A stretch of 64,000 nucleotides of DNA from NCBI RefSeq assembly GCF_008629675.1, contig NZ_VWOX01000010.1:62001-126000 (forward strand), given 5' to 3'. Source of the DNA: Roseiconus nitratireducens. GTDB taxonomy: Bacteria > Planctomycetota > Planctomycetia > Pirellulales > Pirellulaceae. The notes below the pieces were generated by a model, which was given only the letters and a program-made list of their open reading frames with translations, did no database searches and had not been told where the DNA came from. Below, in pieces: positions 1 through 9,091 of the stretch (its first letter is position 1; every line of letters starts with the position of its first letter). The translations under genes were made by a program, and so were the position numbers.

Positions 1-282
1 ACGGACCATCTTTTCAACGCTTGTCTCCATTCCCGCGTGCCAGGAATCGGTCACATCGCCGGTGGCAAACGTCTGTCCGGGAAGGACCAGGGCCAGCTTG
101 GTTTCGTATTGTTTGCTGTGCTTGTTGAACTTGACATTCACGTGCAGCGTCTTGGTGGGGAAGTCCCGGACCAACGGTTCCAGACGGTCGATCTCGAAGG
201 TCATTTGGTCGGTTTCGCGAGTCGACGGCTGAAATCCAGAAACGTCCAAGTCGGTGTTCATGGTGGATTCGGAAAATGACAT
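1..282 (-). CDS. HPF/sigma-54 modulation-like ribosome hibernation factor, 5' part
   Basis: The first 94 codons are inside the window and the 3' end runs off the left edge. The product begins MSFSESTMNTDLDVSGF and continues with LHVNVKFNKHSKQYETKLAL and LPGQTFATGD. That beta-alpha pattern (an LxVxV strand, a basic turn, a second strand, an LPG-type turn, then a helix) resembles the S30EA/HPF family, which dimerises or silences idle 70S ribosomes. An AGGAGG box seven bases upstream of the ATG fixes the start and is one of the best ribosome sites in the window. The N-terminal leader of about 40 residues before the fold is longer than in classical HPF. The family call is inference from a partial sequence; a generic RNA-binding relative is possible. 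Confidence 0.6.
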   Translation of the reverse strand, partial: MSFSESTMNTDLDVSGFQPSTRETDQMTFEIDRLEPLVRDFPTKTLHVNVKFNKHSKQYETKLALVLPGQTFATGDVTDSWHAGMETSVEKMVR

Positions 283-286
283 CAGG

Positions 287-296
287 CGGCCTCCTG
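287..296 (-). promoter_or_regulatory. Strong Shine-Dalgarno site of the HPF-like gene
   Basis: On the minus strand AGGAGG (290-295) sits seven bases before the ATG at 282-280. This is near-ideal spacing and stands out because many genes here lack a recognisable site. Confidence 0.7.
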
Positions 297-410
297 TTTC
301 ATCCGGTTTTGAAGCCATTGGGGTCAGCAGCACGGTCACCAACCCCGATCTGACGCAAATTGGGGCAAATGGTGTGCCAGAGCGTGAGGCGGGAACGGGC
401 AAATCGGACC

Positions 411-1142
411 CTCGTTCCCAGGCTCCGGCCTGGGGACGCAGGGGATGCTGGCTCCTGCCAGCTGTTTGCGCGGCGGTGGATGTTTTGCAGTGGCGTTGGG
501 CGGCAGGCGGGAGCCTGTTTTGCAGCGGGTTCCAAGGCGGGAGCCTTGGAACCAGGGGGATACACACAGCAGCGCGAGCTAGACTTCGCTCGCAGAATGA
601 CGCTCGTTCCCAGGCTCCGGCCTGGGGACGCACTTGATGCTGGCTCCTGCCAGCTGTTTGCGCGGCGGTTGATGTTCCGCCATGCAGACGCGGGGTGGCA
701 GGCGGGAGCCTGCTTTGCATCGGGTTCCAAGGCGGGAGCCTTGGAACCAGGGGACGCACACAGCAGCGCGAGCTAGACTTCGCTCGCAGAATGACCCTCG
801 TTCCCAGGCTCCGGCCTGGGGACGCACTGAATGCTGGCTCTGCCAGCTGTTTGCGTGGCGGTTGATGTTCCTCCTTGGCGATGCGGGGTAGCAGGCGGGA
901 GCCTGCTTTGCATCGGGTTCCAAGGCGGGAGCCTTGGAACCAGGGGGATACACACAGCAGCGCGAGCGGGACCTCGTTCGCAGAATGAAACTCGTTCCCA
1001 GGCTCCGGCCTGGGGGCGGACTGAATGCTGGCTCTGCCAGCTGTTCGCGTGGCGGTTGATATTTCGCCATGCCGGCGCGGGGTGGCAGGCGGGAGCCTGC
1101 TTTGCAGCGGGTTCCAAGGCGGGAGCCTTGGAACCAGGGGGA
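411..1142. repeat. Composite hairpin repeat block 1 (four tandem units)
   Basis: Four units begin at 411, 603, 797 and 991, a period of 191-194 bases. Each has four hairpins in order: hp1 (stem GTTCCCAGGC, loop TCCG), hp2 (stem GCTGGC, loop TCCT or TCT), a spacer with its own GGCGG/CCGCC inverted pair in some units, hp3 (stem GCAGGC, loop GGGA) and hp4 (stem GGTTCCAAGGC, loop GGGA). The linkers carry another inverted pair, GCGAGC/GCTCGC. Hp4 is nearly the reverse complement of hp1, and hp3 of hp2, so each unit is also one large nested palindrome. Related blocks lie at 15598, 48949 and 56226. Apparent reading frames crossing the block on both strands are repeat translations, not genes. Confidence 0.9.
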
Positions 1143-1161
1143 TCTGGCGACCGTCGGTGAG

Positions 1162-1202
1162 CCGCGTGGCGCGAGCCGCGGGTTCTCCTCGCCTCAACCG
1201 GC
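1162..1202. repeat. Dispersed repeat family 3, copy 1
   Basis: A 41-base element whose second copy is at 51727-51766, with three or four differences including one indel. It opens with a hairpin (CGTGGC, loop GCGA, GCCGCG) whose stem differs from the other copy yet stays paired through a G-T wobble. It is followed by the conserved tail CCTCGCCTCAACCGGC. It directly abuts repeat block 1. Confidence 0.7.
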
Positions 1203-1269
1203 CGCTAGCGCCTTGCCGCTGATCGTACTGCGAATCACGGTGTTTTTGATTGAAAGTGGCACTGTCCAG

Positions 1270-2775
1270 TTAGTTGGAGGGCGATGTCTGCTGGGCCCAC
1301 TGCGGCGTACCGAACCAGGCATCCATTTCCTGTCGAAATGGAGCAACGACTGCTTCGGGTTCCAGCAGGTAGCCTCGGTCGCCCGTTTCGACCATCCAGG
1401 TGTCCAGGGCTGCACGCAGCCGCGTCAAAGCCGATTGATGCTCCGGTGATTCAGATTTCGCGAGATTGTGGATCTCGTCTGGATCCGTTTCGGTATCGAA
1501 CAACATTTCGTTTGGGAATGGTTCCATCAGCTCCAAGGGCGGGCCGGAGAGTTTGCCCTGGGCTTTCAATTGCCGCATCAGCGGTTTGACCAGAAAGCAT
1601 TTCTCTTTGTACCGGTTCAGCGTCTCAAAGCCGGCTCCTGGGGTGTAGTTTCGGATGTAGTGGTACCGCCTGTCGTGGACCGACCTCATCCGGACGACGG
1701 TTTCATCGATTCGGTCGCGAGCAGCAAAGGCGAAGGTTCGCTCCGGTCCGGCATCGCGTCCCAAAAAGACTCGGCTCTGCATGCCCAGTGGGGGCGAGAT
1801 TCCGACCAGCCATAGCGAGGTTGCGGTCAGGTCCAGCAAGCTGACCACGCGTTCGCTGACCGTCCCAGGTGGCTCGCTCTGGCGAAGTCTTTGATAGTTT
1901 GGCGCGTCACGAACAATCAGCGGGACGCGCAGTCCCTGGTCGAACGGCCAATGAATCCCGCGGGCGGTCAAGCGTCCGTTGTCGGCGAAGAAAATGACGA
2001 TGGTGTCATCCGCCATCCCGTCCGCTTCGAGTTGCTCCAAAATCTGCCCGACGCGGATGTCGGCTCCGCTGACGGAATTCAGGTAGCGAGCCCATTCCTG
2101 ACGCACGATGGGGTGATCCGGATAGTAGGGCGGCGGATCGACGTTGGCTTCGGTTGCGATTTGCGGATGCGTCTTTTCACCCACCCAGGGCACGCGTTCT
2201 TTTTCCGCGGACTTGCGGTCGTAGATATCGTACTCCGCTTCGGGCAAGTTGATCTGCGCGTAGAACGGCTGGTGGTCTTTCAGGTCGTCCCAGTTGTCAC
2301 TGTCGTACAACGCACCTTCGTTGGTGAAATTCAGATCCAGCTTGCCCGTGCCGACCGTTTGACCGCCGAGCTTGGTGACGTTTGCGGTGAAGTAGCCGGC
2401 ATCCTTTAGACGATGCGTCAGCGGGCGGATTCCCGGTGGCAGTCGGAAACCATCCTCGCGGTGAGACCGCATGTTGTGCGTATCGGTGGTTGTCTGGTAC
2501 ATGCCCAGCATGAAGCAAGATCGGCTGGGCGCGCACACCGGGGACGTCGCGAAGGCATTGTTGTAGCGAACGCCGCGCTGTGCCAAAGCGTCCAAATGCG
2601 GCGTCGCTACGTTCGCTTGTCCGTAGCAGCCGAGATCGGTCGAAAAATTCTCGCCAACGATCCACAACAAGTTCGGCGGACGTTCCGCCGCGGACGACGG
2701 GGCGGGGGCCGCGGCAGTCAGGCTTGCGATCAGCGCGGGGAACAACCACGCGCGGAAACGTTTTGGTGGGATCAT
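1270..2775 (-). CDS. Secreted sulfatase (type I, formylglycine-dependent)
   Basis: This 501-residue hydrolase is predicted to cleave sulfate esters or sulfamates of polysaccharides outside the cytoplasm. Residues 1-30 form a signal peptide (KRFRAW, hydrophobic stretch, then SSAA). The sulfatase signature C81-A-P-S-R-S supplies the cysteine converted to formylglycine. A second conserved block is IVIFFADNG, with the DNG metal motif. The N-terminal metal motif reads GENFS, where many sulfatases have two acidic residues, which may weaken calcium binding. The ATG at 2775 is chosen because it begins an intact signal peptide; a TTG four codons upstream is possible. Many planctomycete genomes carry large numbers of sulfatases. 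No maturase or carbohydrate-utilisation partner is adjacent, so the substrate is unknown. Confidence 0.9.
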   Translation of the reverse strand: MIPPKRFRAWLFPALIASLTAAAPAPSSAAERPPNLLWIVGENFSTDLGCYGQANVATPHLDALAQRGVRYNNAFATSPVCAPSRSCFMLGMYQTTTDTHNMRSHREDGFRLPPGIRPLTHRLKDAGYFTANVTKLGGQTVGTGKLDLNFTNEGALYDSDNWDDLKDHQPFYAQINLPEAEYDIYDRKSAEKERVPWVGEKTHPQIATEANVDPPPYYPDHPIVRQEWARYLNSVSGADIRVGQILEQLEADGMADDTIVIFFADNGRLTARGIHWPFDQGLRVPLIVRDAPNYQRLRQSEPPGTVSERVVSLLDLTATSLWLVGISPPLGMQSRVFLGRDAGPERTFAFAARDRIDETVVRMRSVHDRRYHYIRNYTPGAGFETLNRYKEKCFLVKPLMRQLKAQGKLSGPPLELMEPFPNEMLFDTETDPDEIHNLAKSESPEHQSALTRLRAALDTWMVETGDRGYLLEPEAVVAPFRQEMDAWFGTPQWAQQTSPSN

Positions 2776-2839
2776 CGATCGGCACAACGTCGAAAGGAGA
2801 TGAGTGGGGAACGGAGGGCGCGACCGAAAAGGTCGCCGT

Positions 2840-5800
2840 TCAAGGATTGGTCAATCGATGGACCATTCCGATCAGCGCGGCAGCGTCGATCGGCTTGCTC
2901 AGGTAATCATTGCAACCGCTTTCGAGGCAACGGTGCATATCACCCTGCATCGCATCCGCGGTCAGGGCGATGATGGGATGCTTGTAACCGAGTGCACGCA
3001 ATTGCCGTGTCGTCTGGTAGCCGTCCAGGTTGGGCATCTGCATGTCCAACAAGATCAGATCGGGCAAGTCGCCGCTCGAAAGCCGCTGACCAATGTAGTT
3101 GACCGCGACCTGTCCGTCTTCGGCTTCGTCGACGGTGGCACCGGCGCCGGTCAGCAGCCGTTTGCTGAGAAAGCGAATGTCACGGCGATCGTCGACGACG
3201 AGCACGCGGCAATTCAAGCGGGGTGGTTCAGCCGGTTTCTGGGGTCCGGAGTCCGGCCGCTCCGGCGGACGGACCAGCGATACATCTTGCAGCGGCGTGG
3301 TGGCGATGGTGACGCGGAATCGGCTGCCGCGTCCGGGTTCACTTTCGACGGTGATGTTTCCGCCAAGCATGCCGGCCAATCGCTGGCTGATCGCCAGGCC
3401 CAATCCGGTGCCCCCAAAATCGCGGCTAACGCTGGCGTCGCCCTGAGAAAACGTCTGGAAGAGCTTCTTTTGCTGTTCCTCCGTGATTCCAATCCCGGTG
3501 TCGATGACGTCGAACGTCAATTCGGACAGCTCCTCCTGACGGTGCTCAATCCGTAGCGTGACACTCCCCTTGCGGGTGAATTTGATGGCGTTCCCGAGCA
3601 AGTTGATCAGGATTTGTTTCAGCCGTTTCGGGTCCGTCTGGATGACTTCGGGGATGCGGCCGTCGTAGTGCACGTGCAATTCCAGGTCGTTTTCGCCGGC
3701 ACGCACCTCCATGATCGTTCGGACATCCTCGATCAGACGCGCCAGGCTGAATCGTTGAGTGTGGATCTCAAACTTCCCGGCTTCGATTTTTGACAGGTCC
3801 AGGATGTCGTTGATGATGTCCAGCAGGAATTCGCCGTTCCGCCGGATGGTCGAAAGATATCCGTCACGCTCCGAATCGTCGCAGTCCCGGAGCAAATCGG
3901 CGTAGCCAATGATGGCGGTCATGGGGGTGCGGATTTCATGGCTCATGTTGGCCAGAAACGCGCTCTTGGATTCGTTGGCTGCCTCGGCCAAGCGTCGCGC
4001 TTGCTCGAGGGAACGCTCGAAGTCGCGTTGCGGGGTGATGTCCAGTCCTGTGCCGATGATTTGGGTCGGACGACGATTGTCTCCGGTCCCAGAGAACAGC
4101 GTTTTGGTTTGAACCCGAACCCAGCGGACCTCTCCGTCGGGACGAATGATTCGGTGATCCAAGGTCGACGCTTGGGAGAGATTTCCCGCTAACAGGTTCT
4201 GGAAATGCTGTCGGCAGAGTTCGACATCGTCGGGGTGCACCACATCGGGCGTATCACCGGGACGGAACTGGATCGCGGCATCCTCCGCATAGCCGAGAAT
4301 GCGTTTCATCTCGGGCGAGAACGAGACCGTCTGTTTGCGCAAGTCGATGTGCAGCATGCCGAACCCGGCGGCTTTGGCGGCCACACGGAGGCGTTGTTCA
4401 CTCAGGCGCAGTTCGCGTTCCTGTTGCTTCCGTTCGGAGATATCCAGTTCCACACCGATCATGCGGCGTGAAGATTCGCCGTCCGGTTCGCTGAGATGTC
4501 CCAACGAGATCACCCACCGGTATCGTTTCGACGTTCGGCGGATGCGATATTCGCAGCGATACGGGATCTCTTGGCTGGCCGACTGGCGCATCGTTTCTTC
4601 GACGCGATCGCGATCTTCCGGATGCACCAGATTGAGAAACTGATCCAGTCCGTTCAGAGTCGTGATTGCCTCGAGCCCCGCCTGCTCACTGGCGACCCCG
4701 GACCACGACAATTTGTCGTCGTCGACCATCCAGTGCCACAACCGCAGCTCCGCGGCGCTCAGGGCCAATCGCAGACGTTCTTCACTGGCGACGATGCGTC
4801 TTTCGAATTCCTTTTGCTCGGTGATGTCCCAATTCAGACCGTGCATCCGCAAGATGCGACCCTGGTCGTCCCGGATCAAGTCACCCACACCCGCCAGCCA
4901 GCGGACTTCGCCGTCGGGGCGAATGATTCGGAATTCGTGGTTGTAGGCATCATCGCCTCGGGTGGCCTTTTCCCAGACAGCCTTGAGCTCGGCCAGGTCA
5001 TCCGGATGAACACTGGCGAAGAACTGTTCCGACGACGCGGTCGTGTCGCGCGAGATCCCCAGCAGGTCGTACAGCATCGGTTCCCAATAACTGCGTTCCT
5101 GACTCCACTCCCACGCCGCCATCCCGCCGGCACGCAATGCCATCGACGCGCGGCGTTCGTTTTCGGCAAGCTTTTCTTCACTCGCTTTGCGGGCGTCGAT
5201 GTCAACGCCGGAAGGAATCACGTGGGTGACCACACCGTCGTTGTCTCGGACCGGGACCATCATGAAGTCAATGGTCATCCGAACATCGTTCGCCATCCGG
5301 ACGACGGCGTCATAGCGGACGACTTCGCCTTGCACGGCGCGGAAGAACGCTTGCTTCATCTCTCCGGCTACCGCGGCGTCGTAGTTCCACCACGGCGTGT
5401 CCCAGAACTTCTTTCCGATCACCGTTTCGCGATCCACCCCGCCGACCTGCAAGGCCGCCGCATTGGCTTCCAGCAACGTGCCCTTGGTGTCGAGCACACC
5501 GACGAATCCCATGATGTTGTCAATCACGCGACGCAGGTCGCCTTCGCGATCGGCAAGTTCCAGCTCCCATCGCTTGCGGTCGGTGATGTCGCTGTTCATG
5601 CCGATCCAGCGCAGAACGGTTCCGTCCGGGTCGCGTTGGGCGATCGCGCGGACCTGAGTCCAACGCCACACCCCGGAATGGTGCCAAAGCCGATAGTCAA
5701 CCGAAAACGGCTCGATACTGGCGACCGCTTTCCGCCAGGCATTGAATGTTCGGTCTCGGTCTTCAGGGTGAATCGCATTGATCCAACCCTTGCCTTTCCA

Positions 5801-8425
5801 CTGCTCGAACGTTTGACCGGTGAAGGCCCGCCAGCTGGGTGAATCCTCGATCACGTCACCATCCGCGTCGGTCATCCAGACGATTTGCGCGGACGCTTTG
5901 ACGAGCAACTGGAAAAGTTCTTCGCGACGCCGCAGTTCGGTCACGTCGGTGAAGGTCAGGACGACGCCGTCGCGGCGGCCGGTTCGCGTCTTGTACGGCA
6001 TCACCCGGCGGATGTACGTTCGGCCCGAATCGGCCGTCAGCGTTTGTTCGACACGTTCAGATTCCCCCAGCTCCGCCAATTCGGGCAACGGGGGCATGTG
6101 CTGGACCAGCGGGACGAAGCGGGACAGCGGGCGTCCGATGTCGGTCGGGATCAGGTCGTAGATGGCCGTGGCCGCGGGGGTGAAACTGCGAATGCGGTAT
6201 TGATCGTCCAGGAAAATGGTGGCGACCTGCGTGCTGCGGAGCAGGTTTTCCAAGTCGTCGTTGGCCCGAGACACCGCCTCGCTCGCCGACCTCATTTCCT
6301 CCTTGGACGTTTCCAATTCCTCATTCGCCGATTGCAGTTCCTCGTTCATCGACAGCAGTTCTTCGTTGGAAGATTTCAGCTCCTCATTGGCTGCTTCCAT
6401 TTCCTGCATCGTCTTTTCCAGGTCGGCGCGAACCGTGTCCAACTCGCGCTCCATCTGTTCGACGACCGCGTTGTTCGATGCGGCATCACGACCGGTTGCC
6501 GCATCGGAAGAGGTGGACGTCGATGCATCGATCGGCAACCCGACATCGTGGAACACCACCAGAAACAGCGGTTCCTCCTGTCCCAGCCCGGGCATGGGCT
6601 GAACCGTCAACATTACCCGTTGGATCTGATTTCCGACGCGAATCGACAGGTTGTCATGCTGGACGCGGCGAAGTTTCCGTTTGGCGTCCAGAATTGCCGC
6701 CCTCAGTCCGATTCGTAGCCCTTCGCTGGCCATCCGCGTGATGTTGTTCTCATAGGGTCCGGCGCTGACCGTCAGGTACTTCTGCATGTTGGCCGATGCA
6801 TTGAGCACCTGGCCGGACTCGTCGACCACGACGGACTTCGGAGCAAATTCATCAAGGACGATTTTTTGCCGAATCTCGGTCAAGTCGGTCGCATCGGTGT
6901 CCGCCAGCTGTGGGGCCGACGATAGGCCGCTCGCCGGCGGACGAAACTTCATCGCAGCCGCCGAGCCCACCGCGGTTCCTTTGCGTTGCGAGATGCGGTG
7001 CGCCGCGTTGATCGGACGAAAGAGCTCGGCGTGTGAGGCGACATTCTCACTTGGCCCCAGGAACAGATAGCCGCCCGGCAGCAGGGAGAAGTGAAACAGC
7101 GGCATCAGCTTGTTCTGCAGATGCCGGCCCAAGTAGATCAGCAGGTTCCGACAGGAGATCAGGTCCAACCGAGAAAACGGAGGGTCGCTGATCAGGTTGT
7201 GCGACGAAAACAGCACCTTCTCTCGCACTTCTTTGCGAATCTGGTAGCGGTTGCCACGGCGGACAAAGAATCGTTCCAGCCGATCCGGGCTGACATCGTC
7301 TTCGATTCCGATCGGGTAGATCCCCTGGCGGGCATGCTGCAACGCTCGTTCATCGATGTCCGAAGCGAAGATTTGGAAATCGACCGAGACATCGTCACTG
7401 TCACGGTGCTCCTGGCACAGCATTGCGATCGAATACGCTTCCTCACCGCTCGCGCAGCCGGGGATCCAGATGCGGACGGTTTCGTCGACGTCCTTGTCGG
7501 CGAACAGTTTTGGGACCACATCGCGGGCGAGCACCTGGAAGGCATCCGGATCGCGAAAGAATGCGGTGACTCCGATCAGCAGTTCGCGAAACAGATTCTG
7601 AGTCTCGTCCGCACTGTCCTGCAATCGTTCCACATATTCATCGACACCGGCGACCTTCAACATTTGCATCCGTCGCTGGATGCGCCGGCACAGGGTGTTG
7701 GGTTTGTAGTGCTGGAAGTTGTGCTCCGTCGCCTTCAGCAGGGCGTCAGTGATCGCCGGCAAGCACTCTTTCAGGTCGGACTGCAACTTTCCATCGGTGT
7801 GGTCACGTTGCAGCTCGCTGAGATGCTGTTGAAAGGATTGCAGTTCACGCGCGATTTCGGCTGGTGAAAGCACGTGATCTGCCACCCCGGTCGTCGCCGC
7901 GCTCCGTGGCATGCTGCTGTACTTGGCAGTGTCTGCAGCTTGAGCAAACGTCAGCCCCCCGGCATCGCTAATCGACTTCAGACCCACCGTCCCGTCGCTG
8001 CCGGTGCCCGAGAGAATGATTCCGACCGCTCGACCGCCCTGGTCTTCGGCGAGCGATTGAAAAAAATGATCGATCGAAGGACTGGGTGACTGCGCCGCCC
8101 GGATGCCCGTGACGTGCGCCGTGCCTTCGGCAACTTCCAGCTGTGTTCCGGGCGCGGCCACGTACAGATGCCCCGCATGCAGCTGAGTCGACTCGGTCAA
8201 CTCCACCACTTCCAGCGACGTTTTGGGCTGCAGCAGCGAAACGAGCAGCGTCGGTCGGCCGGGATCCAGGTGCTGGACGAAGACAAATGCCATCGATTCG
8301 CCTTGATCCAGCGAATCCAAAAACTCCAGCAAAGCTTCCAATCCACCTGCCGAAGCCCCGATGCCCACCACCAGCGGGGCCGTTTCGGTACGAATCGGAT
8401 CAAGAACGGGGGCATCCCGATCCAT
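2840..8425 (-). CDS. CheB-CheR-(PAS)6-histidine kinase-receiver hybrid
   Basis: An 1861-residue cytoplasmic signalling protein. Order of domains: CheB methylesterase (about 14-195) with triad S25, H52 and D144; CheR methyltransferase (about 210-485) with SAM motif PGCASGEEAYS; linker; coiled coil (about 655-730) of EEL/NEEL heptads; six PAS domains between about 731 and 1480, several ending in R(W/Y)-type PAC strands; HisKA with phospho-acceptor H1496 in MSHEIRTPM; HATPase with INLLGNAIKFT, DTGIGI and GTGLGLAIS; receiver with phospho-acceptor D1794 in LILLDMQMPN and the conserved lysine in YLSKPID. All catalytic residues appear intact. The ATG at 8425 is preferred over upstream codons because GGAGAG precedes it at good spacing and the CheB fold starts just after. 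No chemoreceptor, CheA or CheW is nearby, so the output is probably not flagellar taxis. Confidence 0.93.
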   Translation of the reverse strand: MDRDAPVLDPIRTETAPLVVGIGASAGGLEALLEFLDSLDQGESMAFVFVQHLDPGRPTLLVSLLQPKTSLEVVELTESTQLHAGHLYVAAPGTQLEVAEGTAHVTGIRAAQSPSPSIDHFFQSLAEDQGGRAVGIILSGTGSDGTVGLKSISDAGGLTFAQAADTAKYSSMPRSAATTGVADHVLSPAEIARELQSFQQHLSELQRDHTDGKLQSDLKECLPAITDALLKATEHNFQHYKPNTLCRRIQRRMQMLKVAGVDEYVERLQDSADETQNLFRELLIGVTAFFRDPDAFQVLARDVVPKLFADKDVDETVRIWIPGCASGEEAYSIAMLCQEHRDSDDVSVDFQIFASDIDERALQHARQGIYPIGIEDDVSPDRLERFFVRRGNRYQIRKEVREKVLFSSHNLISDPPFSRLDLISCRNLLIYLGRHLQNKLMPLFHFSLLPGGYLFLGPSENVASHAELFRPINAAHRISQRKGTAVGSAAAMKFRPPASGLSSAPQLADTDATDLTEIRQKIVLDEFAPKSVVVDESGQVLNASANMQKYLTVSAGPYENNITRMASEGLRIGLRAAILDAKRKLRRVQHDNLSIRVGNQIQRVMLTVQPMPGLGQEEPLFLVVFHDVGLPIDASTSTSSDAATGRDAASNNAVVEQMERELDTVRADLEKTMQEMEAANEELKSSNEELLSMNEELQSANEELETSKEEMRSASEAVSRANDDLENLLRSTQVATIFLDDQYRIRSFTPAATAIYDLIPTDIGRPLSRFVPLVQHMPPLPELAELGESERVEQTLTADSGRTYIRRVMPYKTRTGRRDGVVLTFTDVTELRRREELFQLLVKASAQIVWMTDADGDVIEDSPSWRAFTGQTFEQWKGKGWINAIHPEDRDRTFNAWRKAVASIEPFSVDYRLWHHSGVWRWTQVRAIAQRDPDGTVLRWIGMNSDITDRKRWELELADREGDLRRVIDNIMGFVGVLDTKGTLLEANAAALQVGGVDRETVIGKKFWDTPWWNYDAAVAGEMKQAFFRAVQGEVVRYDAVVRMANDVRMTIDFMMVPVRDNDGVVTHVIPSGVDIDARKASEEKLAENERRASMALRAGGMAAWEWSQERSYWEPMLYDLLGISRDTTASSEQFFASVHPDDLAELKAVWEKATRGDDAYNHEFRIIRPDGEVRWLAGVGDLIRDDQGRILRMHGLNWDITEQKEFERRIVASEERLRLALSAAELRLWHWMVDDDKLSWSGVASEQAGLEAITTLNGLDQFLNLVHPEDRDRVEETMRQSASQEIPYRCEYRIRRTSKRYRWVISLGHLSEPDGESSRRMIGVELDISERKQQERELRLSEQRLRVAAKAAGFGMLHIDLRKQTVSFSPEMKRILGYAEDAAIQFRPGDTPDVVHPDDVELCRQHFQNLLAGNLSQASTLDHRIIRPDGEVRWVRVQTKTLFSGTGDNRRPTQIIGTGLDITPQRDFERSLEQARRLAEAANESKSAFLANMSHEIRTPMTAIIGYADLLRDCDDSERDGYLSTIRRNGEFLLDIINDILDLSKIEAGKFEIHTQRFSLARLIEDVRTIMEVRAGENDLELHVHYDGRIPEVIQTDPKRLKQILINLLGNAIKFTRKGSVTLRIEHRQEELSELTFDVIDTGIGITEEQQKKLFQTFSQGDASVSRDFGGTGLGLAISQRLAGMLGGNITVESEPGRGSRFRVTIATTPLQDVSLVRPPERPDSGPQKPAEPPRLNCRVLVVDDRRDIRFLSKRLLTGAGATVDEAEDGQVAVNYIGQRLSSGDLPDLILLDMQMPNLDGYQTTRQLRALGYKHPIIALTADAMQGDMHRCLESGCNDYLSKPIDAAALIGMVHRLTNP

Positions 8426-9091
8426 GCAGAGATCTCTCCAAAAGGAGTCGTGGATGGACGATGAACGGTCGGTCGGATTCAGGCCGCAAGGTGGGCTGAA
8501 GGAACGGTTTGAACAAGGTTCCAACCGCTCTGGACGTTCCCGCGACCACCTCACCGTATCTTAACCGTCCGAAACGCTTTTGTGATGGGGCCGGTGGACG
8601 GCCGCCGGGGGGCTGGAGTAAAGATTGTGGGTGACCGACAAGCGACGCGGCCGAACGGCTGTCCGGGCGAAATTGCCCAAACGCAGCTTCGGTTCCCCAT
8701 CAGGCAGGACCCTCCTGGCGCGTGTGACAACCGCCCCGAGACCCCGCGCCAACTCTCCGGCACGGCAACAACCGCAAGTGGCGGAAAGGCGTCACACCAG
8801 CTGGCCGTTTTTTTGCGGTCGCCTGTGAGTGGTGCAGCGTGCGTGGGCTCTGCCGCAACGCGGACGTAAGCGGCGTTCGACCGAAACCAGGTAGCCAGGC
8901 TCGCCAGGACGCGACTCTCCGCCGTCGAACGACGGCGGGCTCGGAAACGGCTTCGGACATTGCCCCGATCCGTCACCGCCCTGATCCTTCACTGTCTGGC
9001 TGCTTCACTGTCCAGTCGCGTCACAGTCCAGTCGCTTCACAGCCGTCGTTTCCGCGATCGTGGCAGTGACGCAACGCGATTCGCCGATGTT
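8426..9091. other. Non-coding gap with hairpin and 16-base tandem repeat
   Basis: I see no convincing gene in these 666 bases. They contain a perfect 9-base-pair hairpin at 8919-8938 (CCGCCGTCG, loop AA, CGACGGCGG) and the tandem repeat at 8988-9051 listed separately. Short open frames on both strands lack start signals and recognisable folds. Confidence 0.6.
8988..9051. repeat. Imperfect 16-base tandem repeat
   Basis: Four consecutive 16-mers at 8988, 9004, 9020 and 9036 fit the pattern KTCACWGTCCAGTCGC with decay in the first and last copies. A lone 16-mer of the same family (GTCACTGTCTAGTCGC) lies at 15526-15541 next to repeat block 2. Confidence 0.7.

Noticed and set aside
411..1142. CRISPR array
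   Set aside because: Units are 191-194 bases, palindromic throughout, and spacers are similar to each other; no cas genes are present.
299..1160. Many overlapping frames on both strands in repeat block 1
   Set aside because: The same peptide is repeated once per unit in several frames, as expected from tandem DNA repeats rather than genes.
4496..5842. A 448-codon plus-strand frame
   Set aside because: Antisense shadow of the CheB-CheR kinase gene, whose minus-strand translation has unmistakable PAS domains here.
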